From Syntrophus sp963665935 (GTDB lineage Bacteria > Desulfobacterota > Syntrophia > Syntrophales > Syntrophaceae), in assembly GCA_963665935.1 (NCBI GenBank), contig OY762510.1, positions 1,302,001-1,366,000 of the forward strand: a stretch of DNA of 64,000 nucleotides. Direction: 5' to 3'. The notes beneath the pieces were generated by a model. It searched no databases and had not been told where the DNA came from. It worked only from the letters and a program-made list of their open reading frames with translations. This document shows positions 41,034 through 50,901 of the stretch, one piece after another (position 1 is the stretch's first letter; each line of letters begins with the position of its first letter). The translations under genes and the position numbers were made by a program.

Positions 41034-43886
41034 TCACACCACCCGCCAGCGGATGGAGAACAATTCCCTTGATGAAATCTGCTGCCGCAACCGTGCCTCC
41101 ACCTCCTCAATCAACTCTTCCTTGCGGTGCTCAATCTCATCCTGAGCCTCGAAGAGGTTGCGACGTCTGGCATTACGCTTTTTCTCCAGTTCCTTGATTT
41201 CCCGCTGGGCCTTTAGTTTGTCCTCCAGTTGCAGGATCTTTCGGGATTCAGTTTTAAGGAATTTGATTTCCCGATCCCGCTCTTTCAAATCGAATTCCAG
41301 TCCGCTTTTGAGGTCGTCAGCCCACTTTTCCAGCTTCTCCAACTCGTCATCAAAGAAACGGCTATTCCTGGTGCTGATGGTCTCAACGATCCTGTCTGCT
41401 CTGGCATTGTAGATCTGCTGAAGATGGTCATGGCAGGGAAGAGAGGCTTCCATTGCAGAACATTCCCCCGGCAGCGAAAACAATCTTCGCGCCTGCTCTT
41501 CGTCAAGAACAGCCCCGTCGTCCTTAACTGCGGAGAAAATCAGATAATCCTCCACATTCAGGGAGTCCACCGTCAGGCAAAAAAGGGAAAGAGTCCCCGA
41601 TTGGCCGACCAGAGGCTCCAGGATGGAAATCTTTACCGGATGGTCTGTGTAATCGAAGATGATTTCGGCTTCCGGCAGATTTCTTTCGGCTGCATTCTGC
41701 AGAATGCATTGTGCCAGGGGATGGCTGATGCGATAGACATGAGCATCCTGCACATTTCTACCCAGCTGGTAAAGACCAAGGGGAATGGAGTTGCCAGGGA
41801 AGGGATTCCTTTTCAGTCGAAAAGCGGTTTCACCGGAGATGAACTCGGCATGCTGCTGTAAGGCGAAGCCGGTCAATTCCCAGAGCCAGTTTTCATATCG
41901 GTTCAGATACTCCGTGCTTTCCCGGAGGTTGACCCGCAGTTTTTCATGCACCTCCTCATCGAAGTTTTCCAGCAGCTTCCGGCGAGTCACTTTCAGGCTC
42001 TCATCGATCTCAGCTTCCAGTTCCTGCTGCAATGCGTCGAAGGATGCTTGAATCTCTTCCAGTGATCGGCATTCCTGATAAATTCGAACAATGCGCTTCT
42101 CAAAATCAACGCCGGATTCAATGCGTCCCAATACCTCATCACTGGCACCGAACACGCCGCTGAACAGGGTGAACTTTTCGGACAGCAGTTCATAAACCCG
42201 TTGATCGGCGGCATTGTTCCTGTTGAGAAAGTTGACTACCACCACATCGTGCTGCTGGCCCTACCGGTGGCAGCGCCCGATGCGCTGCTCGATGCGTTGC
42301 GGGTTCCACGGGAGATCGTAATTGACCACCAGAGAGCAGAACTGCAGATTGATCCCTTCCGCCGCCGCTTCCGTGGCGATCATGATCTGGGCCTCTTCCC
42401 GGAAATAGTCCACCAGGGCCGCACGCAGATCAGCCGTGCGGGAACCGGTAATCCGGTCGCTCCCTCGATGCTGTTCAACCCACTTCCGGTAGATGTCCCG
42501 CGCCTGCTCGTCGTTATTGGAACCTTTGAACAGGACGATCCGGCCCTGGTACCCATTGTCGGCGAGGAGCCGAAACAGATAGTCCTGGGTTTTCCGGGAT
42601 TCGGTAAAGATGAGAGCCTTCTTGTCGGCTCCCAGTTCCTCGGCCTTGGCAAATCCGGATTGAAGAGCCAGCAGGAGGGCTTTGCCCTTGGCGTTCTCCG
42701 TGATGGAAACCGCCAGATCTCGGAACGCCTCAAGGTCTTTGATTTCCTGCCGGATGGCTGCTATATCCGAGGCAGTCAGCCGTTCTTCAAAATCATCATC
42801 CCCCCATTCCTCTCTGAGCTCATCGAGGGTTTCAAAATCCTCCGTCAGGTCTTCGGCAACCTTTCCGGAACGTCCGTCATCCTTCAGCTTAGCTTTCAGC
42901 CTGTTGACGATTGAGTTCAGCGCGCCGGCAATGGCAAAGGTGGAAGATGCCAATAACTTTCGCAACACGAGGATCATCAGGGTGCGCTGACTCGCTGGTA
43001 GGGCCTGAAGGTTTTCACGGCGCAAATATTCCGAAACCAGATCGTACAGGACCTGTTCATCCGGGGTGGGAACGAATTCCTGAGTGATGGGAATCCGGTT
43101 GGTATACCGGATATACTCCAGCACCTGCCTACGGAGCGTTCGTCGGCACACCGGCGCAAGGCGCGCCCTCAACTCATTGAAGTCGGGTTCACTGTTCAGG
43201 CGGGCAAAGCGGCTTTTGAAACTCTGCAGATTTCCGAAGGCATGGGCGTCTATGAAACTGACCAGTCCGTACAGTTCCATAAGGGTATTCTGCAGTGGCG
43301 TTGCCGTGAGCAGCAGCTTGGGAACATCCGGCAGGGCGGCTTTGAGCGTTCGGGCGATCTTGTTGGAGGTTTTGTAGACGTTCCGCAGGCGGTGCGCTTC
43401 ATCAATGACCACCAGGTCCCAGGGAATGGCTTGGATCTGCTCGGCCTTGTTGCGGGCAAAGGGATAGGAGGTGATGATGATTTCCTCATGATCAAAGGGA
43501 TTGCGTTTTCCTCTTTTGATTTCCTGGTTGAAGGACTTGGATTCAAGGATGAGAGAGGGAAGAAAGAATTTTTCCCGCATTTCCTGATTCCACTGCTTGC
43601 GGAGACTGGACGGGACGATAATCAGGATCCGGCGCTTGCGTTCCGCCCACTTCTGGGCCAGTACAATCCCGGCTTCGATGGTCTTGCCCAGACCGACTTC
43701 ATCTGCCAGGATGGCACCACGGGACAGGGGAGATTTGAAGGCAAAGAGCGCCGCATCCACTTGGTGCGGATTCAGATCAACCTGGGCGTCCACCAGAGAG
43801 GCAGCCAGTTTTTCCAGGTTGTCCGGGGGGCAGCGCTTGGTCAGTTCATGAGCATAGTATTTGGCGTGGTAATCCGTGAGTCGCAT
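41034..43886 (-). pseudogene. SNF2-family helicase with in-frame amber codon
   Basis: A large SNF2/RapA-like DNA translocase of about 950 codons. The start at 43886 gives RLTDYHAKYYAHEL, with a GTG at 43925 possible. Motif I is LADEVGLGKTIEAG, the DEAH box is VVIDEAHRLRN, motif III is LLTATPLQN, and motif VI is NPQRIEQRIGRCHR. Directly after motif VI a TAG (42263-42261) replaces the tyrosine normally found in RCHRYGQ. The frame then continues GQQHDVVVVNFLNRN for 400 more residues, including coiled-coil segments. Such helicases accompany Mod/Res pairs in defence islands. Truncation after motif VI would remove the C-terminal region. Confidence 0.8.
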
Positions 43887-44011
43887 GGTCGTTTCCACCC
43901 AGTAGAAAGCACTGTCCTCATACACGGAAATCCATGATTATTCAAGTGATTTAGTTTAATTAGTCCGAATCATTCTTTCCTTTGGGGAATACTCGGTTGT
44001 CTAATCACTAA

Positions 44012-45166
44012 TCAGAGACTGGCGAAGTACGCCTCCCGGCACGCTTTTTCGATTTCCAGGAGGGCGGCGAAGGCGTCGTTGAAATCGGTTTTCCCGACAG
44101 TGAAGACCCCGTGACCGTAAACGATGGCTCCCCGGTGATCGGCCAGGGCCGGAGGGACGGTATGGCAGAGGCCGTGCGGTCCCGTGCCCACTTCGCCGGG
44201 GACGATGGGGATCCCGGCTGCCTGACGCGGACGGGGGCAACGGAGATGGCATTGACCCCGTAACTCGCAGTTTTTCTCTTCGCAGGCCAGGGAAAGGATA
44301 ACAGAGAATTTCGGATGGCCGTGCAGAATGGTTCGGTGGGCTCCCCCGGCCACAATCGCCCGGTGGGCGCTCAACTCGCTGGAGGCGGTGATGCCGACGC
44401 AGGAGGAGCCGTCCAAGGGAACGGGATCGATGCAGCCCCGCAGTTCGTCCAGGGAGCTGCCCGTCTGGCTGATGTAGAGGATCTCTTCGAAGAGGCAGGA
44501 GATGTTGCCGAAATAGGAATCGACGAGCCGGCAGTCCACCGTAGCCTTTCCCGCTTCTTCCATCGCAGTCAGGACCGCCGCCTCATTCCGGAAGGGGCCG
44601 GTCAGGAGAGGAGTAGCCAGCTGGGCAGGAGGATCGAGGAATTTCACCGCCTGCCGAAAAGCCGCCTGTTGCTCCGGGCTTGAAACGCCTGCCCGGACAT
44701 CCCGGAGATAATCGGCAAAGAATTTGACGAAGCAGGCGAAGCAGGCGGAGCTGAAGGTCACGAAGGCCTGTTCTGGACTGACCGTTCCATAGGTGAGGAT
44801 TCCCCGGCCGGGCAGGATGGCGCATTTCCGGTTTTTCAGGGCTTGGATGATGTCTGCCGGGGAAAAAGACGTTACAACCGGCAGGTCGTGGAGGAACGTC
44901 CGGGTTTCCGTATCTTCCGGGGAAATGATGCCGGAAGGGGCTGTCCGGGCCAGGAAGTCCACCGCGGTACGGTAGGGTTCGGCAGGTGGCGCAAAGAGGA
45001 GGGAAGAAATATGCAGTCCTGCAAAGACCTCCTCGAATAAAGCGCGGGATGGTTCTTCGAGATTCCAGAGAAGTTCGGCGTCCCAGGCGCCCAGCAGGGG
45101 AGCGCCCGCTTCGGCCAGCCCGGAGTGTACCAGTTTGTCGGCATATTTTCGGATCAAGCGTTCCAT
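44012..45166 (-). CDS. Class II aldolase/adducin-family protein with Cys-rich insert
   Basis: A 384-residue protein, longer than the usual 200-260. The C-terminal half has class II aldolase metal motifs: SSELSAHRAIV, ILHGHPKFS and VYGHGVFTVGKTDFNDA. Between the latter two is a compact cysteine cluster, CEEKNCELRGQCHLRC (Cx4Cx5Cx3C), which could bind iron-sulfur or zinc. The N-terminal ~180 residues are a second, related or divergent domain. The ATG at 45166 has GAGGG upstream and lies 7 bp after the AOR stop, so the two are likely co-translated. Substrate unknown; a hydroxy-aldehyde is plausible given AOR. Confidence 0.7.
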   Translation of the reverse strand: MERLIRKYADKLVHSGLAEAGAPLLGAWDAELLWNLEEPSRALFEEVFAGLHISSLLFAPPAEPYRTAVDFLARTAPSGIISPEDTETRTFLHDLPVVTSFSPADIIQALKNRKCAILPGRGILTYGTVSPEQAFVTFSSACFACFVKFFADYLRDVRAGVSSPEQQAAFRQAVKFLDPPAQLATPLLTGPFRNEAAVLTAMEEAGKATVDCRLVDSYFGNISCLFEEILYISQTGSSLDELRGCIDPVPLDGSSCVGITASSELSAHRAIVAGGAHRTILHGHPKFSVILSLACEEKNCELRGQCHLRCPRPRQAAGIPIVPGEVGTGPHGLCHTVPPALADHRGAIVYGHGVFTVGKTDFNDAFAALLEIEKACREAYFASL

Positions 45167-45173
45167 GGTGCCC

Positions 45174-46937
45174 TCACCCTTCGATTTCTCCGTTCCAGGC
45201 GATTCCCAACTCAGCCGCTTTTTCGCGGGTCGGCCTTCCTTCCTCATCCAGGCCGCGGATGCGCCGGTAAAGAGCCCGCGCCTTGAGAAATTCATCCCGA
45301 TTCAAGGGCGGGATTTCCAGATGGTCGTCTCCCGTCCCCGGTTCCTCAAAAAAGCGGGCAGGGAGATCATCGTCGGTTCCCTGGAATCCGTTGCGGAAAT
45401 TCATAGTCCGCTCCGAATAATCGATCCGTTCCCCTGCGGTCAAAAGGTCATCGGCAGACGTCTCGATTCCGGTCACGGCGGTATAGATCCGGGCGTATTC
45501 CTCCAGGGAGGCGGCCAGGAAGACAAAGGGGCAGGCGGTCAGGGAATCGGCGACGGCGAAAAGGTCCTCCGCCCCTTTGATCATCCGGGCCTTGCTGCTG
45601 AAGGTAAAGCGGTCCGTTGCCACGGGTTTGCGCAGGATCTCGGAGCTGATGGGATAGGCGCGGAGGGCACAGCCGCCCCGGGTCGATGTCGCATAGGCCA
45701 GGGCCATTCCGTAAGCCCCCCGGGGATCGAAGCCCGGCAGTTCCATGCCTTTCACCGTCATGGCCGTCTCCGGCTTCCCGCAGGACCGCGCATAGAGAGC
45801 GGCTCCCTTTCCCAGGACCTGTCCGATACCCTGCCCGGTTCCGATGTCTTGCAGCAGAGAGGGGATTTCCGGAGGCTCCAGGGTCCGCCCTCGGATCTCC
45901 CCATGACAGGCCAGCGTCGCCGCCGCCGAGATGGGGTCCATTCCCAGTTCGACGCACAGCCGGTTGGCCTCCATCACCGTTTCCAGGTCGGTGTTTTCCA
46001 GGAGGGCGCTGAAATGGGCAAGGGCTTCAAATTCGGGAAGGCTCCGGCCGTCGGTCGCGATCCTTTTGCAGAGGATGGAGCATCCCAGGCAGCCCGTCCG
46101 GCGGGGAGCGTAGCGTTTGCGGAAGGCGTGGGCATTCATCTGCCGGGCTGCGTCGAAGTGGGTGCTGCGGAAATTTTCCGTGGGCAGCATCCGCCGGGCA
46201 GCGACAAGATCGTAAAGGGCCGCCGTTCCGTACTGTCCGATCCCCAGGTCCCCGAGGAGGAACGGAGAGGCCGCCACAAGGCGGTGAACATCCTCTGCTG
46301 CTTTTTTCAGGGCCTCGGGATCGGCAACCTTGGTTTTTCCTGAACCCCGGACGGTGAGATATTTAAGATTCTTGGTGGTAAAGAGCAGTCCGAGACCGTT
46401 CCTTCCCGCCGGGTAGGACCCGTCCACGACGATGCTTGCAAAGCGGACTCCGGCTTCCGCTGCCGGACCTGCCAGGGCCACAGCCCCTTTTTCTTTCAGC
46501 CGGGCGTAAAGCTCCGATACTCTCCTTCCGGCCAGGGACGTGGCATCCACGAGGGTGATGCGGGCATCCTCAATTTCGATTCCGCAGAGGGTCTTCGCCT
46601 GGCCGGTAATGACCAGGCCGTCCCATCCCGCTTTTTTCAGGGCCGTTCCCAGTGATCCGCCGACCGAGCTGTCCCCAACCGTGCCGGTCAGCGGGGAGCG
46701 CGACATGACGGTCATCATGCCCGAGGTCGGCGATGCCGTATCCACCAGAGGGCCGGCAAAGAACAGCAGGGGCATTTCCGGATTGTCCCAGGATCGGGTT
46801 GCCTGATCCCACAGATAGGAACCCGCCAGCCCCCGGCCGCCGATCCAGCGGGCATAGGTCTCCGGCTCGGGACGTTCGGCTTCCCATTTGCCGGAGGACA
46901 GGTCGATTTTCAGGATTTTACCCTGCCAGCCGTTCAT
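45174..46937 (-). CDS. Aldehyde ferredoxin oxidoreductase family protein
   Basis: A 587-residue tungstopterin enzyme of the AOR family. It begins MNGWQGKILKIDLSSGK, followed by YARWIGGRGLAGSYLW. Pterin-binding segments include SPLTGTVGDSSVGG and NGLGLLFTTKNLKYL. Three [4Fe-4S] cysteines are in GCLGCSILCKR, and the distal one is probably in SLTACPFVF. It oxidises aldehydes to acids with ferredoxin, or the reverse. Slightly shorter than the archetype (about 605). It is coupled to the aldolase gene downstream. Confidence 0.88.
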   Translation of the reverse strand: MNGWQGKILKIDLSSGKWEAERPEPETYARWIGGRGLAGSYLWDQATRSWDNPEMPLLFFAGPLVDTASPTSGMMTVMSRSPLTGTVGDSSVGGSLGTALKKAGWDGLVITGQAKTLCGIEIEDARITLVDATSLAGRRVSELYARLKEKGAVALAGPAAEAGVRFASIVVDGSYPAGRNGLGLLFTTKNLKYLTVRGSGKTKVADPEALKKAAEDVHRLVAASPFLLGDLGIGQYGTAALYDLVAARRMLPTENFRSTHFDAARQMNAHAFRKRYAPRRTGCLGCSILCKRIATDGRSLPEFEALAHFSALLENTDLETVMEANRLCVELGMDPISAAATLACHGEIRGRTLEPPEIPSLLQDIGTGQGIGQVLGKGAALYARSCGKPETAMTVKGMELPGFDPRGAYGMALAYATSTRGGCALRAYPISSEILRKPVATDRFTFSSKARMIKGAEDLFAVADSLTACPFVFLAASLEEYARIYTAVTGIETSADDLLTAGERIDYSERTMNFRNGFQGTDDDLPARFFEEPGTGDDHLEIPPLNRDEFLKARALYRRIRGLDEEGRPTREKAAELGIAWNGEIEG

Positions 46938-46974
46938 GGCCCTTCCTTATTTTTTTTGCCTTGCGGTTGTTTTT

Positions 46975-49029
46975 CTACGGAGTCCGTGCCGAATTTAATA
47001 AGCGCCCATCGCCCGGGAAGGGAAAATTGCGCCCCTCCTCGGGGGATTCCTCATTGCTCACGGGGCTTTGCGCGGGCAGGACGGGATTCCAGTCGGGGGG
47101 GACGGTTCCGTCAACAAAGGGTTCCGGTGTCGCCCCTTCGCTTCGCCGGGCAAAGACAATTCCTTCCGGGACTGGGAAATTTTCCATCGGCACGCCTGCC
47201 AAAGCCTTTTCCATGCAGTAAAGCCAGATCGGCGCAGCCGCGCGGCCTCCCACCTCGTGGCTTCCCAGGGTCCGTTGCTGGTCGAAGCCGACCCAGACGC
47301 CGGTGACCAACGATGGCGTATATCCGACGAACCAGGCATCCCGCATGTCATTGGTCGTTCCCGTTTTGGCGGCGACCGGGCGGCCGATGTTCTTGACGCG
47401 CTGGCCGGTGCCGCTTTCCACGACATCCTGTAGAACCTGGGTCGTCAGAAAGGCGATCCGGGGATCGATGACCTGTTCCGCTTTGACGGGGTGCTCTTCA
47501 AAAACATTTCCGGACCGATCCACGATTTTTTTGATCATGAAAGGCTCCACAAGCCTGCCCCCATTGGCCAGGACGCCATAGGCGCGAACCAGTTCCTGCA
47601 CGGTCACAGCGGAGGAGCCCAGGGCAAGGGAAAGATTCCTGACGAGGGGTGAAGAAATTCCCATGTTGGCGGCATAGGCGATCGCATAATCCACGCCGAT
47701 TTCCTGCAGCAGCTTGATGGTCACAATATTGCGGGATTGAACCAGGGCTCTGTGCAGCGAGATCGGTCCCAGGAATTCCCCGTCGAAGTTTTTCGGGGCC
47801 CAAACCTGCCCCGCATTGTCCGTAAAGGAGATGGGGGAGTCATCAATATAGGTGGCGGGGGTCATCCCCCGGTCGAAGGCCGCCGTATAAATGATGGGTT
47901 TGAAGGCGGAACCAGGCTGCCGGCGTGACTGGGTGGTGCGGTTGAATTCGCTTTTGCTGAAATCCCTGCCGCCGACCATGGCCCGAATGGCCCCCGTCCG
48001 GGCGTCCATGCAGAGGAGGGCTCCCTGGACACTGTGGGGGGCATAACCCTGCCGGGTTTCCAGTTCCTGAAGGCCCCGCTCCACGGCATCCCGGGCGGCC
48101 TGCTGAATGCGGATATCTAGCGTGGTGTAAACCTCCAGTCCCTCCTTGTACAGGACGTCACTGCCGTATTTCCCCTGGATATAACGGCGGATGTTTTCGA
48201 TGAAGTAGGCGGCGACCCGGTCGTTGGGCCGAATCGATCTCAGCAGCAGAGGCGTCTGCAGGACGCGGTTTTTCTCTGCCTCGCTGATGTAGCCGTCTTC
48301 CACCATTCGAGACAGGACATAAGCCTGGCGCTGCCGGGCCCCTTCATAGTTGGTGTAGGGATCATAGCTGGACGGGGCCTTGGGCAGTCCGGCCAGAAGA
48401 GAGGCTTCGGAAAGATTGAGGTCCCGTGTTTTCTTGCCGAAGTAGACCTCTGCCGCCGCTTCAATCCCGTAAGCGCCGTGGCCGAGGTAGATGTGATTGA
48501 GGTAGAGATTCAGGATCTCCTCTTTGGAAAGGGAGCGGTCGATCTTGTAGGCCAGGACGGCTTCCTTGATCTTGCGGCTGTAGCTTTTTTCCGGGGAGAG
48601 ATAGAGGGTTTTGGCGACCTGCTGAGTGATGGTGCTGCCCCCCTGAACAATCCTGCCCGCCTTGAGATTCCGGAAAAAGGCCCGGGAGATGCTCTGCATA
48701 TCAAAGCCGCGATGTTCGAAGAATCGGGAATCCTCAGCGGAGAGAACGGCCTGAATGACGATGGGAGGAAGATCGCTGAATTTGACCAGTTTGCGATTCT
48801 CCAGGTAGAATTCGTCGATCAGTTCGTTGTTGTCCGCATAAACACGGGTTGTAATGCTCGGACGATACTCCTTGAGGGCGGCTATGCTGGGCAGATCCCG
48901 GAGCATCACATAGTAAAGGATACTGCTGCCCACGAGCAGAATCAGTAGGAGCCCCAGGATGAGCACGATCAGAACGCTGCCGGTGGCACGCCCTTTTCCC
49001 CGGAGGAGATGAAACGAGGGGTTAAACAT
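46975..49029 (-). CDS. Penicillin-binding protein 1A
   Basis: A 684-residue bifunctional peptidoglycan synthase. One N-terminal membrane anchor (SVLIVLILGLLLILLVGSS) is followed by the glycosyltransferase domain with EDSRFFEHRGFD and GGSTITQQVAK. The transpeptidase part has the SxxK serine in RQPGSAFKPIIY, an SxN-type motif, and KTGTTND. The ATG overlaps the tatC end by 8 bp. The C-terminus is short and proline-rich. Confidence 0.92.
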   Translation of the reverse strand: MFNPSFHLLRGKGRATGSVLIVLILGLLLILLVGSSILYYVMLRDLPSIAALKEYRPSITTRVYADNNELIDEFYLENRKLVKFSDLPPIVIQAVLSAEDSRFFEHRGFDMQSISRAFFRNLKAGRIVQGGSTITQQVAKTLYLSPEKSYSRKIKEAVLAYKIDRSLSKEEILNLYLNHIYLGHGAYGIEAAAEVYFGKKTRDLNLSEASLLAGLPKAPSSYDPYTNYEGARQRQAYVLSRMVEDGYISEAEKNRVLQTPLLLRSIRPNDRVAAYFIENIRRYIQGKYGSDVLYKEGLEVYTTLDIRIQQAARDAVERGLQELETRQGYAPHSVQGALLCMDARTGAIRAMVGGRDFSKSEFNRTTQSRRQPGSAFKPIIYTAAFDRGMTPATYIDDSPISFTDNAGQVWAPKNFDGEFLGPISLHRALVQSRNIVTIKLLQEIGVDYAIAYAANMGISSPLVRNLSLALGSSAVTVQELVRAYGVLANGGRLVEPFMIKKIVDRSGNVFEEHPVKAEQVIDPRIAFLTTQVLQDVVESGTGQRVKNIGRPVAAKTGTTNDMRDAWFVGYTPSLVTGVWVGFDQQRTLGSHEVGGRAAAPIWLYCMEKALAGVPMENFPVPEGIVFARRSEGATPEPFVDGTVPPDWNPVLPAQSPVSNEESPEEGRNFPFPGDGRLLNSARTP

Positions 49030-49837
49030 CTTGCTCCCCGGGAGCCTCCTGGTCGCTTACCTCGAGTTCCTTGCTTTCTTCTGAACTCACTTGCTCCTTG
49101 CTTTCCCCGGGCTTGCGTACGGCAAAGCGGGCGACCACGATGCTTATCTCATAGAGAACCATCAGGGGGATGGCCATGAGAACCTGACTGACGACATCTG
49201 GTGAAGGCGTCAGTACTGCTGCGGCAATAAAGATGATCAGGATGGCGTAGCGTCGTTGTGAGGAGAGCATCTGGGCATTGACGATGCCGAGCTTGGCCAG
49301 AAAAAAGATAAAGACCGGCAATTCGAAACAGAGGCCGAAGGCCAGGAGCAATTTCAGGGAAAGGGTGAGATATTCCTTCATGGAGACCATGGGTTTCAGG
49401 AAATCGGAGGAGAAGGAGACAAAGAACTTGAAGGCTGGCGGCAACGCAATAAAGTATCCGAAAAGCACCCCACTGGCAAAGAGGACGGTTGAAAGAAAGA
49501 CAAAGGGGAAAACGTATTTCTTCTCCCGAGGATAGAGGCCGGGAGAAATGAATTTCCAGATTTCCAGAAGGATGTAAGGGCTCGTCAGGATCAGCGAAGC
49601 GAAGAAGGCGATCTTCATATAGGTAAAGAAGGCCTCCGGCAGGGAGGTGAAGACCATGAAACTGTTCTTGGGCAAGACCTCAAGCAAAGGATACGTCACA
49701 ATCTGAAAAAGCTGTTCCTTGAAAGCGTAGCAGAGGCTGAAGCCGATCGCGAGAGCGATGAGGACGCGAACAAGGCGCTTGCGCAACTCTTCCAGGTGGG
49801 TCGTTAACGGCAGTTTTTCATCAGTAGATATGGTCAT
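49022..49837 (-). CDS. tatC: Twin-arginine translocase subunit TatC
   Basis: A 271-residue polytopic protein. The N-terminal motif is LTTHLEELRKRLVRVL, followed by six hydrophobic segments, with LLEIWKFISPGLYPREKKYV typical of TatC. The last 35 residues are acidic and rich in Glu and Ser, an extra cytoplasmic tail. It works with the TatA/B gene 245 bp upstream to export folded redox proteins. Confidence 0.95.
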   Translation of the reverse strand: MTISTDEKLPLTTHLEELRKRLVRVLIALAIGFSLCYAFKEQLFQIVTYPLLEVLPKNSFMVFTSLPEAFFTYMKIAFFASLILTSPYILLEIWKFISPGLYPREKKYVFPFVFLSTVLFASGVLFGYFIALPPAFKFFVSFSSDFLKPMVSMKEYLTLSLKLLLAFGLCFELPVFIFFLAKLGIVNAQMLSSQRRYAILIIFIAAAVLTPSPDVVSQVLMAIPLMVLYEISIVVARFAVRKPGESKEQVSSEESKELEVSDQEAPGEQDV

Positions 49838-50082
49838 AAAGTATTCAGACGGGATTTTTATTTAACGGTGAAGAAGCCTCTCGCATCCTCAGAAATTTAA
49901 TCGTTTCGGATCAGCCCAATTCCTTATCAAAATTCGCACGGCAGCCGTCTTTGCGGGCAGTCCCTCGACGTAAGGTGTAGATTAAGGCTGAGCTTCTCTC
50001 CCTTGCCGTCCTGTTATCCTCCTGAGCTGGTAATGGAATGATACTTTTCGGCTAGGGAAGAGGAAGGCGGTGCGGGGCTGGG

Positions 50083-50370
50083 TCAGGGTTCGTTCCGGGA
50101 TTCTGGCGATTGCCTGGTTGAGGTTGTTTCCTCAAGCTTTTTCTCCTCGGCGCCTTTATCTTCTCCCTTTTCCCCTTCTTTGGGCGGAGTCTGCGGCTCA
50201 CTGTCCTGCAAAGTGCCTTTGAGGCTGTCGGTTACCCCTTCAGCGGTCTTCTTGAATTCAGCCAACCCTTTTCCCAGAGATTTGGCCACGTCGGGCAGTC
50301 GCTTCGGCCCGACAACGAGCAGCGCGATGACGGCAATCAACAAAAGTTCCGGCATGCCGATATTAAACAT
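50083..50370 (-). CDS. Twin-arginine translocase TatA/TatB-family subunit
   Basis: A 95-residue protein starting MFNIGMPELLLIAVIALLVV, a single membrane helix, then GPKRLPDVAKSLGKGLAEFK, an amphipathic helix, and an acidic low-complexity tail. The N-terminal Met-Pro-Glu fits TatB-like proteins, but A and B types are hard to separate here. The start at 50370 is chosen because the family begins there. The 245-bp gap to tatC shows no gene. Confidence 0.85.
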   Translation of the reverse strand: MFNIGMPELLLIAVIALLVVGPKRLPDVAKSLGKGLAEFKKTAEGVTDSLKGTLQDSEPQTPPKEGEKGEDKGAEEKKLEETTSTRQSPESRNEP

Positions 50371-50650
50371 AAATAGATCCACTCTAGTAAATTTCTGTCG
50401 GTTATACATACGGAAATAAAGGATTGTCAAATCATTTATCGAGATGAAAAAAACCTGAAAAAAGAACGGGATCAACGATAATTATCCAGCGCAAAGGAAA
50501 GCAGAGCTGGATAGGAGAGGGGGCATGAGAGAAAGGCATACCGGGATTTCCGCTCATATAATCATCCTGCAATCGACTGCAAGCCAACAAAAATAAAGCA
50601 CAGAAAAGCAGGAAGATGTCGTTTTTCCTTATTCTTACCCTATTCACCGG
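50371..50650. other. Intergenic region, divergent promoters expected
   Basis: Part of a 530-bp gap between the divergent tatA/B and metalloprotease genes. A minus-strand frame with a possible lipobox (LLAC) is seen at 50432-50647 but lacks a ribosome site and ends in unconvincing sequence, so it is not called. Confidence 0.3.
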
Positions 50651-50725
50651 AGGTTAGCCTTACGTCTAATGCTTAGAAAAAATACATTGTAAATGGTATT
50701 GATTTTTTGTGGAACTGTGGGATCA
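50651..50725 (+). repeat. Conserved upstream element, copy 1
   Basis: About 75 bp that closely match 52876-52953. Shared blocks include CTTAGAAAAAA, TAAATGGTATTGATTTTTTG and TGGNACTNTG. It lies 177 bp before the metalloprotease ATG. The sequence after it, 50726-50901, is not shared. At 50783-50797 GG and GC are 10 apart with TTTGCA, a weak sigma-54 candidate. Confidence 0.7.
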
Positions 50726-50901
50726 TCTTACAATGGTGATTTTATCATCTTTCGAGGGCTTGCGGCAGGTCTATCCGGGAGAGGAGGGTCGTTTGCATGT
50801 CCTGTGCAGTTTGAGAAAGCCCGGTGTCTGAATTGCGAGGTTCATTGTTGAAATAGTTTACAACAGTTTAACCGTAAAGTTAGGCATAAAAGGAGGCAGC
50901 T

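Noticed and set aside
41034..43886. DISARM system
   Set aside because: A SNF2-type helicase and a methyltransferase are present, but no drmA, drmB or drmC-like gene. The methyltransferase is paired with a type III Res gene.
50432..50647. Possible small lipoprotein with an LLAC lipobox on the minus strand
   Set aside because: Only a GTG start without a ribosome site, and the second half is not protein-like. One lipobox-like match is not enough.
50726..50901. Cyclic-dinucleotide (GEMM-type) riboswitch before the PEP-CTERM protease
   Set aside because: The conserved GGGCAAACC and GGACGCAAAGCC segments are not present.
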